Assembly: GCA_016342285.1 (NCBI GenBank)
Contig: JAEINQ010000017.1
Coordinates: 30,869 to 94,868, forward strand
Direction: 5' to 3'
Source of the DNA: Desulfobacterales bacterium
GTDB taxonomy: Bacteria; Desulfobacterota; Desulfobacteria; Desulfobacterales; JAEINQ01
DNA length: 64,000 bases
Each line of letters starts with the position of its first letter. The first letter of the stretch is position 1. Shown here one piece after another: positions 33,291-41,847 of the stretch. The position numbers and the translations under genes were made by a program. Below the pieces are notes generated by a model. It made no database searches and was not told where the DNA came from. It saw nothing but the letters and a program-made list of their open reading frames with translations.

Positions 33291-34355
33291 ATGATTGGAT
33301 TGAGAATAGAGAAAAGACAGGAGACGCCGTTCTGGCGCTCCTGTCTTGTTTTAGCGGGGGCCGTCGGTATCTCTCTGGCCTTGAGCGCTGCCATGCTCGC
33401 CTTCCAGGACAGGCCGGCTCTGTCCGGTATCGGGTTGCTCTTTCAGGGCGCCTTCGGAACCCCCTGGGCCATGGAGGACTGCCTGGTCAAGGCCATACCG
33501 ATCTTTCTCTGCTCATTGGGTGTGGCCATCGCCTTTCGGCTTCAAATCTGGAACATCGGCGCCGAGGGCCAGTTTGCCTTTGGCGCCGTCGGTGCCACCT
33601 GGGTTGCCTTAAACCTTCCCGGACAGCCGGCCTGGGTCACCCTTGGGGCGATGATGGCCGCATCCATGGCCTTTGGCGGCCTCTGGGGGCTCATCCCGGC
33701 GGTGTTGAAGGTCCGGGCCCGGGCCAACGAAATCATCGTTACCCTGATGATGAATTACCTGGCCATTTTGTTTATCGACTACCTGGTCTACGGTGCGTGG
33801 AAGGATCCCACCAGCTTCGGCTTTCCCGTGACGCCCGAATTTTCCGCGGGCGCCATCATCGGCATGATTCCCGGAACCCGGGTCAACTGGGGGCTCGTTC
33901 TCTGCCTGGTCTTTGGTGTGGTCATGTGGGTTTTTCTCCGTTTCACCCGGTTGGGGTTTGAACTCAAGGCCAGCGGCGAGAACATCCGGGCCGCCCGTTA
34001 TGCCCGGCTTCCCTATGACCGACTCGTGGCCCTGGTCATGGTGGCCAGCGGCGCCCTGGCCGGCTGCGCCGGATTCGTGGAGGCATCGGCCAACCTCAAT
34101 CGGCTTCAACCCAGCATCATGGTCGGCTACGGCTATACCGCCATTGTGGTAGCCTGGCTGGCCCGGCTCAACCCCTTGCTTATCGCCGTGGCCTCCTTCC
34201 TGCTGGCCGGGCTTCGCGTCGGGGTGGAGACCCTTCAGCTGGACCTTCAGGTGCCGGCGGCCTTTGGGGGCATCATGGAAGGACTGATTCTTCTGACGGT
34301 GCTGGCCGGCGGCTTTTTCGAACAGTATCGCATCCGATTCAGGAAGTCGCCGTGA
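33291..34355 (+). CDS. ABC transporter permease (BMP/nucleoside type)
   Basis: 354 residues with about nine or ten membrane helices. The conserved block RLQIWNIGAEGQFAFGAVGATW and VRARANEIIVTLMMNYLAI belong to the BPD_transp_2 (RbsC-like) family used by BMP systems. GFELKASGENIRAARYARL and GYGYTAIVVAWLARLNP follow. It starts 18 bases after the binding protein. The stop overlaps the next GTG start by four bases. Confidence 0.93.
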   Translation: MIGLRIEKRQETPFWRSCLVLAGAVGISLALSAAMLAFQDRPALSGIGLLFQGAFGTPWAMEDCLVKAIPIFLCSLGVAIAFRLQIWNIGAEGQFAFGAVGATWVALNLPGQPAWVTLGAMMAASMAFGGLWGLIPAVLKVRARANEIIVTLMMNYLAILFIDYLVYGAWKDPTSFGFPVTPEFSAGAIIGMIPGTRVNWGLVLCLVFGVVMWVFLRFTRLGFELKASGENIRAARYARLPYDRLVALVMVASGALAGCAGFVEASANLNRLQPSIMVGYGYTAIVVAWLARLNPLLIAVASFLLAGLRVGVETLQLDLQVPAAFGGIMEGLILLTVLAGGFFEQYRIRFRKSP

Positions 34356-35272
34356 CCCCTGAAATCCTCATCGCCCTGCTGGCTGCAACGGTTCAATCGG
34401 GCACGCCGATCCTCTACGCCACCCTGGGCGAGATCCTCACGGAGCGCGCAGGTGTCCTCAATCTCGGTGTCGAGGGGATATTGATGGTGGGGGCACTGGC
34501 CGGGTTTCTCGCCGCCAAAATGACGGGCAGTCCGGCCCTGGGGTTTATGGCCGCCGGTCTCGCCGGCATGGCACTGGCCGGCCTCCACGGACTGGTCTGT
34601 CTGGTCTTTCTCGGCAACCAGGTGGTGTCCGGCCTTGCCCTGACCATCCTCGGCATTGGGGTGGCTGACTATCTGGGCACCCCTTACATCGGACAATCCG
34701 CGCCCGGCTTCAACCACTGGCCCCTGCCCGTTTTGAACCAAATACCGGTGGCGGGACCGATCTTCTTTGACCAGGATCCCCTGGTCTATCTGAGCTACCT
34801 TGCCCCACTGCTGCTATGGTTGTTTTTGCGATACACCCGCTGGGGGCTGGGTATTCGGGCCGTGGGCGAGCATCCTGTTGCTGCCCAGGCCGCCGGCCTT
34901 CAGGTTTTGTGGTACCGCTGGGCCGCCGTTCTTTTTGGCGGATTCCTGGGTGGTCTCGGGGGTGGCTACCTCTCTCTGGCCTATACCCACCTGTGGACCA
35001 ACGGCCTGAGTGCCGGCCGGGGATGGATCGCCGTGGCCCTGGTTATTTTCGCCTTCTGGCACCCCGGTCGGGCGGTCCTTGGGGCCTACCTCTTTGGCGG
35101 GGTGATGGCGTTTCAGCTGCGTCTTCAGGCCATGGGCACCAACCTGCCGAGTTCGCTCCTGCTCATGCTTCCCTATGCGCTGACCGTGGTGGTGCTCGTC
35201 TTGTCTTCCTGGAAGGCCAGGGGATCTGAAGCGCCTGCGGTGCTCGGCATCAACATGGCTCCGCCCGATTGA
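34352..35272 (+). CDS. ABC transporter permease, second subunit (BMP/nucleoside type)
   Basis: 306 residues from a GTG overlapping the preceding stop (GTGA). About eight to nine membrane helices, with TPILYATLGEILTERAGVLN and NLGVEGILMVGALAGF, HGLVCLVFLGNQVVSGLALT and GLGIRAVGEHPVAAQAAGL, typical of the shorter permease partner in BMP systems. It forms a heterodimeric channel with the preceding permease and the ATPase encoded at 35988. Confidence 0.93.
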   Translation: MTPEILIALLAATVQSGTPILYATLGEILTERAGVLNLGVEGILMVGALAGFLAAKMTGSPALGFMAAGLAGMALAGLHGLVCLVFLGNQVVSGLALTILGIGVADYLGTPYIGQSAPGFNHWPLPVLNQIPVAGPIFFDQDPLVYLSYLAPLLLWLFLRYTRWGLGIRAVGEHPVAAQAAGLQVLWYRWAAVLFGGFLGGLGGGYLSLAYTHLWTNGLSAGRGWIAVALVIFAFWHPGRAVLGAYLFGGVMAFQLRLQAMGTNLPSSLLLMLPYALTVVVLVLSSWKARGSEAPAVLGINMAPPD

Positions 35273-35283
35273 CAGGAGGGGAT

Positions 35284-35380
35284 ATGGAAACCCGCGCCCT
35301 GTGGCGTGGTCAGGGTCAGTTTTTGGCGATGCCGAGACACCGATGTTGCAAGTGACTAAAGTGAACTAAAGTTTGGAGTG
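35284..35380 (+). repeat. 95-bp dispersed repeat (direct copy upstream of gpt)
   Basis: GGAAACCCGCGCC, GGCGTGGTCAGGG, ATGCCGAGACA and GCAAGTGACTAAAGTGAAC in order. It is followed by AATCCCGCC-AG-GGCGGGATT (35382-35401), a perfect 9-bp stem. A second direct copy lies at 37559-37650, so the pair flanks gpt and the ATPase. Confidence 0.8.
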
Positions 35381-35493
35381 AATCCCGCCAGGGCGGGATT
35401 AGAAATTCTGCCTATTTCAGTGGCAAACCAAAGCATGGTCCTCCGGGCCGTGTTAAGCAGTTTCACTTTTTCGCCTATATGGGAGGCGTTATT

Positions 35494-35991
35494 ATGGGTA
35501 ACGATCCAAACCGCTACAAAAAAACCTACCCCATTTCCTGGGAACACCTTCACCGGGACGCCAAGGCCCTGGCCTGGCGCCTTCTGGAGTATGATTTTTT
35601 CAACGGAATCGTGGCCGTGACCCGAGGCGGCCTGGTGCCGGCAGCCATCGTGGCCAGGGAGCTCGATATCCGGCTGGTGGACACGGTCTGTATCGCCAGC
35701 TATACATGGCAGGATCAACAGGGGGAGATGGATGTCTTAAAGACCATCAAGGGCACCGGCGAGGGGTGGCTCATTATCGATGACCTGGTGGATACCGGGC
35801 GTACCGCCAAGACCGTACGCGACATGCTCCCCAAGGCCCACTTTGCCACCATCTATGCCAAGCCGGCCGGCCGGCCCCTGGTAGATACCTACATAACCGA
35901 ACTCAGCCAGGATACCTGGATTCTGTTTCCCTGGGATTCCGAGGTCCAATTTGTCCAACCCATCGCCGATTGCAGGCAGGCGGATCGGTGA
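35494..35991 (+). CDS. gpt: Xanthine-guanine phosphoribosyltransferase
   Basis: 165 residues from the ATG at 35494, which has GGGAGGCG upstream. It follows the enterobacterial Gpt layout: [28 protein letters not shown], the PRPP-binding loop [14 protein letters not shown] (about residues 87-100), [19 protein letters not shown] and [10 protein letters not shown]. It converts guanine, xanthine and hypoxanthine to nucleotides. Placement between the permease and ATPase genes of a BMP transporter suggests import coupled to salvage. Its stop overlaps the ATPase GTG start. Confidence 0.95.
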   Translation: MGNDPNRYKKTYPISWEHLHRDAKALAWRLLEYDFFNGIVAVTRGGLVPAAIVARELDIRLVDTVCIASYTWQDQQGEMDVLKTIKGTGEGWLIIDDLVDTGRTAKTVRDMLPKAHFATIYAKPAGRPLVDTYITELSQDTWILFPWDSEVQFVQPIADCRQADR

Positions 35992-37481
35992 CCCCTGACC
36001 GGCCACCCATGGTCCGCCTGGAGGCGATCAGCAAGCGCTTCGGTACGGTTGAGGCCAACCGGGCCATCTCCATCGATATCAAGGGCGGACAAATTCATGC
36101 CTTGTTGGGTGAAAACGGTGCCGGCAAGAGCACCCTCATGGGCATTCTTGCCGGCCGCACCCAACCGGACTCCGGACGGATTCTGGTGGACGGCCGCCTA
36201 CGGCCCATGGTGAACACCAAGGCCGCCATCGATGCCGGCATCGGCATGGTTTATCAGCATTTCATGCTGGTGGAGGCCATGACGGTGGCGGAAAATGTCT
36301 TTCTCGGCCAGGAACCCGGGTTTTTCATCAACCCGGCACAAATGGCCGCTCGGGTGGCCAGGCTGGGCAAGAAGTTCGGGCTCCCCATCAATCCGGGGGC
36401 GAGAGTCTCGGATTTGTCCATGGGGGAAAAGCAGCGGGTCGAGATTCTACGCCTTCTTCAGCGACAGAGTCGAATCCTGATCTTCGATGAACCGACCGCC
36501 GTCTTGACCCCTGCCGAATCGGAACAACTCTTTGATGCCCTTCGGCAGATGGCCGCCCAAGGCAAGGCCGTTGTCTTTATCAGCCACAAACTGGCTGAAG
36601 TCATGGCCCTGGCCGACACCATCACCATTTTAAAGAAAGGGGCCGTGGTGGATAGCCTGCCGGCCACGTCGGTCGACTCCCGCGCCGACCTGGCCCGGCG
36701 CATGGTGGGCAGGGAGGTCCTTTTGGAGATTCAGCGGGAAGCCGTCGACGTTCGCCAGCGCGTGCTTCGCATCGATCATCTGGGCGGCGGTTGCCTCAAA
36801 GCCATTTCCCTGGACCTGCGACAGGGGGAGATTGTCGGCATTGTCGGGGTGGCCGGCAACGGCCAGAAAACCCTGGTGGAAACCGTCGCCGGTCTTCAAC
36901 CACCGGCGTCCGGGTCGGTTCAGATTCTAGGCAAATCCTGGCATCGTTATTTTGCCCAACCCCGCCAAAAAGACCGTTTGAGTTACATTCCCGAAGATCG
37001 CCAGGGGCTGGCCAGCGTTCTCGGCCTGGATCTCGTGGATAACTTTCTGTTGACCACACGTCACGGCTTTTCGTCCGGACCGTGGCTGATCCGCTCCCGA
37101 GCCGAAGAAAAGACCGCCCAATTGATTGCTGATTTCAAAATCCACCCGCCCCATATTCGGGCGACCGCACGCCAGCTTTCCGGAGGGAATCTGCAAAAGA
37201 TGGTTCTGGCCAGGGAGTTTTTTCGGCGCCCCCGCCTCATCGTCGCCGAGCAGCCTACCCAGGGGCTCGACATCGGGGCCATGGAAGAAGTCTGGAACCT
37301 GTTGCTCAAGGCAAGGGAACGTGCCGGAATTCTTCTGGTCACCGGTGATCTCAATGAGGCCCTGGTTCTGTCGGATCGCATCGGCGTCATGTTCGACGGC
37401 CATATCGTGGACATGTTTCCCGTTGACGACAAAGAAAAGGTCGACCGCATCGGCGTCATGATGGCCGGCGTTACCGACTGA
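35988..37481 (+). CDS. ABC transporter ATP-binding protein, tandem NBD (BMP/sugar type)
   Basis: 497 residues from a GTG overlapping the gpt stop (GTGA at 35988-35991); an ATG at 36009 is possible. Two ATPase halves: NBD1 with Walker [15 protein letters not shown], signature [13 protein letters not shown] and [15 protein letters not shown]2 with a degenerate Walker A ([13 protein letters not shown]), signature [17 protein letters not shown] and [10 protein letters not shown]. This arrangement is shared by RbsA and NupO-like subunits. It powers the two permeases upstream. Confidence 0.94.
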   Translation: MTPDRPPMVRLEAISKRFGTVEANRAISIDIKGGQIHALLGENGAGKSTLMGILAGRTQPDSGRILVDGRLRPMVNTKAAIDAGIGMVYQHFMLVEAMTVAENVFLGQEPGFFINPAQMAARVARLGKKFGLPINPGARVSDLSMGEKQRVEILRLLQRQSRILIFDEPTAVLTPAESEQLFDALRQMAAQGKAVVFISHKLAEVMALADTITILKKGAVVDSLPATSVDSRADLARRMVGREVLLEIQREAVDVRQRVLRIDHLGGGCLKAISLDLRQGEIVGIVGVAGNGQKTLVETVAGLQPPASGSVQILGKSWHRYFAQPRQKDRLSYIPEDRQGLASVLGLDLVDNFLLTTRHGFSSGPWLIRSRAEEKTAQLIADFKIHPPHIRATARQLSGGNLQKMVLAREFFRRPRLIVAEQPTQGLDIGAMEEVWNLLLKARERAGILLVTGDLNEALVLSDRIGVMFDGHIVDMFPVDDKEKVDRIGVMMAGVTD

Positions 37482-37558
37482 CTCTTCCGAGCAGCCGGCC
37501 ATGCACGGGCCCCATCGGGCCATGGGGCGGCCGTTTCCCGATCCTCCGTTTAATTCGA

Positions 37559-37650
37559 AGTGGAAATCCACGTCCTTTGGGCGTGGTCAGAGCAAACTGG
37601 GTATGCCGAGACCGCTTTGTTGCCAGTGACTAAAGTGAACCAAAGCTTGG
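37559..37650 (+). repeat. 95-bp dispersed repeat (direct copy downstream of the ABC ATPase)
   Basis: GTGGAAATCCACGTCC, GGGCGTGGTCAGAGCAAACT, ATGCCGAGACC and CCAGTGACTAAAGTGAACC. CCACG/CGTGG can form a small stem. The remaining spacer (37482-37772) shows nothing else. Confidence 0.8.
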
Positions 37651-37772
37651 TCCTATGGGACAGAATTCTTTACCAATAAGCAAAAACCGTTGCGCTCGTG
37701 GAAACAACTTTTCCGGCCCAGTGAGGCAGTCCGTCCTGCCGCAGGCGATGGGTTTGGGGCCGGATGCCCTTA

Positions 37773-37801
37773 TTGACAAGGATCGGGCACCGCATTATTA
37801 T
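37773..37801 (+). promoter_or_regulatory. Sigma-70-type promoter for the fur-feo operon
   Basis: TTGACA (37773-37778), a 17-base spacer and TATTAT (37796-37801). The AT-rich ATTATTATCATAAGC over the -10 region loosely resembles half of a Fur box, which would allow autoregulation (inference). Confidence 0.6.
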
Positions 37802-37831
37802 CATAAGCTATTTTCAAGCCGGAAGGGGTGT

Positions 37832-38512
37832 ATGAAACAGATTCACAATCAGGAAAAAGAACAGTTCAAGAAGCTATTCGCTCAGGAACATGTCGAGCAT
37901 TTCGAGGAACGCTTCAAGGTGCTGGAAGCCTTCCTTCAAACCGAACGCCATCTGACCGTTAGCGAACTGGCTCAAATGCTGGACGACATGGGCCATCATC
38001 TTGATTCCTCATTCGTTTCCGAGACCTTAAAGCTCATGTGCCGCTTCGGTTTTGCGCGCCGAAACCGGTTCGATAACGGAGAGATCCGATACGAACATTT
38101 TCATCTCGGACAACACCATGATCATATGGTCTGCACCAAGTGCCGGCGGATCGTTGAGTTCCGGGATCAGGATCTGGAAGACCTTCAGGCCCAAATTGCC
38201 GAGGCCAACGGGTTTCACATGCTTCAGCACCGCATGGAAATCTACGGCATTTGCGGTCTATGCCTGAAAAACCGTACCCGCCGCATGCCCCTGACCATGA
38301 CCAAACCGGGCGAACGGTTGGTCATCGTTGAATTCAACGGCGGGCCGACCGCCCGGATGCGCCTGATGGCCATGGGGTTGCGGGTCGGCGACACCCTTGA
38401 CGTCATCACCAATGTGAGCAAGGGGCAACTGGTCGTGGCCATAGACTTTAAACGATACGTTCTGGGCAGGGGCCTGGCCCAAAAAATTCTGGTGGAACCG
38501 GCCGACGCATGA
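37832..38512 (+). CDS. Fur-family regulator fused to a FeoA domain
   Basis: 226 residues from the ATG at 37832 (GGAAGGGG upstream). Residues about 1-148 are a Fur protein: a winged helix with HLTVSELAQML and SSFVSETLKLM, the metal-binding run HFHLGQHHDHMVCTKCRRIVEF and a second zinc pair CGLC. Residues about 152-226 (TKPGERLVIVEFNGGPTARMRLMAMGLRVGDTLDVI) are a FeoA/SH3-like domain, normally a separate protein or the C-terminus of DtxR-type regulators. It stands before feoA and feoB, so it most likely represses iron(II) uptake when iron is sufficient. Confidence 0.92.
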   Translation: MKQIHNQEKEQFKKLFAQEHVEHFEERFKVLEAFLQTERHLTVSELAQMLDDMGHHLDSSFVSETLKLMCRFGFARRNRFDNGEIRYEHFHLGQHHDHMVCTKCRRIVEFRDQDLEDLQAQIAEANGFHMLQHRMEIYGICGLCLKNRTRRMPLTMTKPGERLVIVEFNGGPTARMRLMAMGLRVGDTLDVITNVSKGQLVVAIDFKRYVLGRGLAQKILVEPADA

Positions 38513-38643
38513 TCCCTATCACATGATGAATTCATTCACGAAGGCTCGTCGGGCCATGGATTTTTGGGCGGGCATTCCGGATGTTGGGTACAAATCAATA
38601 TCGAACGCGCCTGAGGGCGCTTATTGCATTGGAGAATCGAGCC

Positions 38644-38871
38644 ATGGTGCTCAGTGACATGGGAGAAGGCCAGCGGGGCACCATTGATCATGTGGGAGGC
38701 AAAGGTGCCTTGAGGCGACGGCTGCTGGAGATGGGCATTGTTCAGGGGGCCGGTGTCTATGTTGAAAAATATGCCCCGCTCAAGGACCCCTTGGAGCTGA
38801 TCATCAAGGGGTATCACCTGTCCTTGCGGGTGGAAGAAGCCGCCCAGATACGGGTGACCGACGTTCGATAG
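38644..38871 (+). CDS. feoA: Ferrous iron transport protein A
   Basis: 75 residues from the ATG at 38644 (GGAG upstream, normal FeoA length); the frame is open to 38581. LSDMGEGQRGTIDHVGGKGALRRRLLEMGIVQGAGVYV is the FeoA SH3-like core. It assists FeoB at the inner membrane and lies six bases before feoB. Confidence 0.92.
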   Translation: MVLSDMGEGQRGTIDHVGGKGALRRRLLEMGIVQGAGVYVEKYAPLKDPLELIIKGYHLSLRVEEAAQIRVTDVR

Positions 38872-38877
38872 GAGCCC

Positions 38878-41061
38878 ATGGCTGACAAGCGCCTCACCAT
38901 CGCCTTGGCCGGCAATCCCAACTCCGGCAAGACCACGATTTTCAACAACATCACCGGTACCCGTCAGAAAGTGGGCAACTGGCCCGGTGTGACCGTGGAG
39001 AAAAAAGAAGGGCGGATCCGCCGCCACGGCTACGATCTGACCATCATCGACCTACCCGGCACGTATAGCCTCACTCCCTTTTCCATCGAAGAGATCGTGG
39101 CCCGGGATTTTGTGCTCGAAGAAAACCCCGATGTGGTCATCGACATCATCGATGCTTCGAATCTGGAGCGCAGCCTTTATTTGGCCACTCAGATTCGTGA
39201 ACTGGACTGCAAGGTGCTCTTCGCTCTGAATATGGCGGACCTGGCCCGGTCCCGGGGCATCAAGATTGATGAGGCCAAGCTTTGCGAACTGCTTGCCCTG
39301 CCGGTGGTTTTTACCGTGGGCAACAAAAACGAAGGGGTTGATGACCTGTTGCGCCGGGCCATTGACCTGGCCGAGTCCCCTGCGCCGCTTCCCTACAAAC
39401 GCAGGGTGCGATACAGCCAGGACATTGAGGCGGCCATTGACCAGGTGCAGCGGGGGATTGTCCAGACGCCCGAGGCCGGGGCACTTAAGTACAATCCAAG
39501 ATGGACAGCCATCAAGTTGCTGGAGGACGACGATATTGTCAAGCGGCGCCTGGGCGAGCGGTTCGGCGCTGCTGCACTGCCCATTGTCGAACAGGTCGCG
39601 ATCCTTCGCCGGCAACTTGCCGATCGTTTCGATGACGACCCGGAGGTCGTCATGACCGATGAGCGGTACGGATTCATTTCCGGCCTGACCCGGGAGGTGT
39701 TGTCGACGACCGTTCAAAACCGGGTGGATGTTTCCCGTAACATCGACCTGGTGCTGACCAACCGGTTTCTCGGGTTTCCCATTTTTATTTTCTTCATCTG
39801 GGCGATGTTCCAGCTCACCTTTTCCCTGGGCACCTACCCCATGGCGTGGATCGAGTCGGGTGTCGGCGCCCTGACCACGGTGCTGGACCAGGCCCTGCCC
39901 GGCGGGCTCTTTAAAGACCTGCTGCTCAACGGTATCGTCGCCGGTGTCGGGAGTGTGGCCGTCTTTTTGCCCAATATTCTCATTCTTTTTTTCTGCATCG
40001 CCCTGTTCGAGGATACCGGATACCTGGCCCGGGCCGCCTTTCTCATGGACAGAATCATGCACCTGATCGGGCTGCACGGAAAATCCTTTATCCCCATGCT
40101 CATGGGCTTCGGTTGCAACGTACCGGCCGTGATGGCGGCACGGACCCTGGAGAGTGAAAAGGATCGGATCCTGACCATCCTGATCACCCCCTTCATGTCC
40201 TGTTCGGCCAAGCTGCCGGTGTATCTTGTGCTGGCCGGTACTTTTTTCGCCGACCGGGCCGGATCGGTGATCTTTGGCATCTACCTGCTCGGCATCGCCC
40301 TGTCGGTGGTCACCGGACGGCTGTTCCGCTCGACCTTGCTTCGGGGTCAGGACGCCCCCTTTGTCATGGAACTGCCTCCCTATCGGGCACCCATGATGAA
40401 AAGCCTCATGATCCATATGTGGGACCGCAGCAAGATTTTTCTCCGAAAGATGGGGGGGATCATTTTGGCCGGATCGGTGGTGGTCTGGTGCCTGTCGGCC
40501 TTTCCCAGAAACGGGGCCGATGCGGTGGCATCCCTGGCGGCTCAGGGCCTGCGGACCGATCATGCGGTGCAGATGCAGGGTGTTGAAGGTGCTGCCAGGG
40601 AAGAATTGCAGCGCGATCAGGACCGGCAACTGGCCGACCTGGCCAGGGCCCAGGAAACCCAACGGCTGTCCCGGTCCTACATGGGCCGCATCGGCCATGC
40701 CCTGGCCCCGGTTTTTGCGCCCATCGGTATCGACTGGCGCGGCGGCGTGGCGCTGGTAACCGGATTCGTGGCCAAGGAGATCGTCGTCTCCACCCTCGGG
40801 GTTTTGCATGCGGCCCCTGACGAGAGCGGCTCCGATGCACTGAGCCGGGCCCTTCGCCGCTCGGGCATGTCGCCCCTATCGGCCCTGTCCATGATGGTTT
40901 TTGTCCTTCTTTATCTGCCCTGTCTGGCCACGGTGGCCACCATCCGGAGGGAAACCGGCTCCTTTCGCTGGATGCTCTTTTCGGTTTTTTACTCCACCAC
41001 CGTGGCATGGGTCACGGCGTTTTGCGTCTATCAAGGGGGACGGTTGGCGGGGTTTCATTAG
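38878..41061 (+). CDS. feoB: Ferrous iron transporter FeoB
   Basis: 727 residues. The N-terminal GTPase has G1 AGNPNSGKTTIFNN (residues about 10-23), G2-like VGNWPGVTVEKKEG, G3 IIDLPGTYSLTPFS and G4 NMAD. The membrane part carries the two Gate motifs, with FIPMLMGFGCNVPAVMAART and FVAKEIVVSTLGVL. It imports iron(II), the main iron form available to an anaerobe. The Fur-FeoA fusion and feoA upstream form its operon. Confidence 0.96.
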   Translation: MADKRLTIALAGNPNSGKTTIFNNITGTRQKVGNWPGVTVEKKEGRIRRHGYDLTIIDLPGTYSLTPFSIEEIVARDFVLEENPDVVIDIIDASNLERSLYLATQIRELDCKVLFALNMADLARSRGIKIDEAKLCELLALPVVFTVGNKNEGVDDLLRRAIDLAESPAPLPYKRRVRYSQDIEAAIDQVQRGIVQTPEAGALKYNPRWTAIKLLEDDDIVKRRLGERFGAAALPIVEQVAILRRQLADRFDDDPEVVMTDERYGFISGLTREVLSTTVQNRVDVSRNIDLVLTNRFLGFPIFIFFIWAMFQLTFSLGTYPMAWIESGVGALTTVLDQALPGGLFKDLLLNGIVAGVGSVAVFLPNILILFFCIALFEDTGYLARAAFLMDRIMHLIGLHGKSFIPMLMGFGCNVPAVMAARTLESEKDRILTILITPFMSCSAKLPVYLVLAGTFFADRAGSVIFGIYLLGIALSVVTGRLFRSTLLRGQDAPFVMELPPYRAPMMKSLMIHMWDRSKIFLRKMGGIILAGSVVVWCLSAFPRNGADAVASLAAQGLRTDHAVQMQGVEGAAREELQRDQDRQLADLARAQETQRLSRSYMGRIGHALAPVFAPIGIDWRGGVALVTGFVAKEIVVSTLGVLHAAPDESGSDALSRALRRSGMSPLSALSMMVFVLLYLPCLATVATIRRETGSFRWMLFSVFYSTTVAWVTAFCVYQGGRLAGFH

Positions 41062-41201
41062 TTTCCATCCATAAATGGCCTTTTTGCCCAATCTCGGCGT
41101 CAATCGGCGCCATTGCTTGTGCGGCATAGCGCGCTACGCCTCCGCGCAATGGCTCCGATTGCCTTGACCTTGGACAAAAATTCACATTTCTGGATTGGAA
41201 A
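41062..41201. repeat. Long palindromic intergenic element
   Basis: The termini TTTCCATCCA and TGGATTGGAAA are complementary with one inserted base. Inner arms ATCGGCGCCATTGC (41103-41116) and GCAATGGCTCCGAT (41146-41159) pair with one mismatch around TAGCGCGCTA. The whole element could form a cruciform or a long RNA hairpin between feoB and the next gene. Confidence 0.8.
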
Positions 41202-41343
41202 TTCGGCTCGAAGAACGATTCGCGGAAGGGCCAGTATGGACGGAGTACCGGCCCCGGCAACGTGCTTTCGAAAGACCGGGCCGTTGAATTACAGACCAAA
41301 AAGGTGTAAAAGCGGAATCTTCGACAAAGGAACAAAGCGGGCC

Positions 41344-41817
41344 ATGGCAATGAGATCACAGGATACAGATCGGCACCATAGAATGACAATGGGCATCTGG
41401 GCGATGGCCCTGGCGGCGGTCCTGTTTTCCGGTGGCCTGGCTCTGGCCGAGCGCCAGGCGGTCGGCTCGCCGGTGGCCAATATCCGTTCCGGACCGGGCT
41501 CAAAATACGAGATCATCTGGAAAGTGGGACAGTACCACCCACTGGAGATCGTTGAAAAATCAGGCAATTGGTTCAGGTTCAAGGATTTTGAAGGCGACAC
41601 CGGATGGATACACAAGTCCCTGGTCAGAAAATTGCCAACACTGATCACCACAAAGCCGGTCTGTAATGTCCGCTCCGGTCCGGGCACCGGTTACGACGTC
41701 CGATTTACCGTGGAAAAGGGAATTCCCTTTAAAAAGCTGAAAACAAAGGGCAGCTGGATTCAGGTGGAACACGCCGATGGCGACCGGGGATGGATACACA
41801 AGTCCCTGGTCTGGTAA
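41344..41817 (+). CDS. Secreted protein with two bacterial SH3 domains
   Basis: 157 residues from the ATG at 41344. An export signal with a hydrophobic core (about 16-35) ends at ALAERQAVG. Two SH3b repeats follow: SPVANIRSGPGSKYEIIWKV with GWIHKSLV (about 38-95), and KPVCNVRSGPGTGYDVRFTV with GWIHKSLVW (about 100-157). Such domains bind peptidoglycan or metals in the periplasm. The frame is open much further upstream, but that stretch is the palindromic repeat. No specific role can be given. Confidence 0.85.
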   Translation: MAMRSQDTDRHHRMTMGIWAMALAAVLFSGGLALAERQAVGSPVANIRSGPGSKYEIIWKVGQYHPLEIVEKSGNWFRFKDFEGDTGWIHKSLVRKLPTLITTKPVCNVRSGPGTGYDVRFTVEKGIPFKKLKTKGSWIQVEHADGDRGWIHKSLVW

Positions 41818-41847
41818 TAAGGCTCGATTTAGGAAGGAACTAAATTA

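Noticed and set aside
35273..35493. Purine riboswitch before gpt
   Set aside because: The spacer is explained by a dispersed repeat and a short perfect stem; no three-way junction with the conserved loop sequences was seen.
39052..40809. 585-codon minus-strand frame
   Set aside because: Antisense shadow of feoB; composition is typical of reverse-frame GC-rich sequence.
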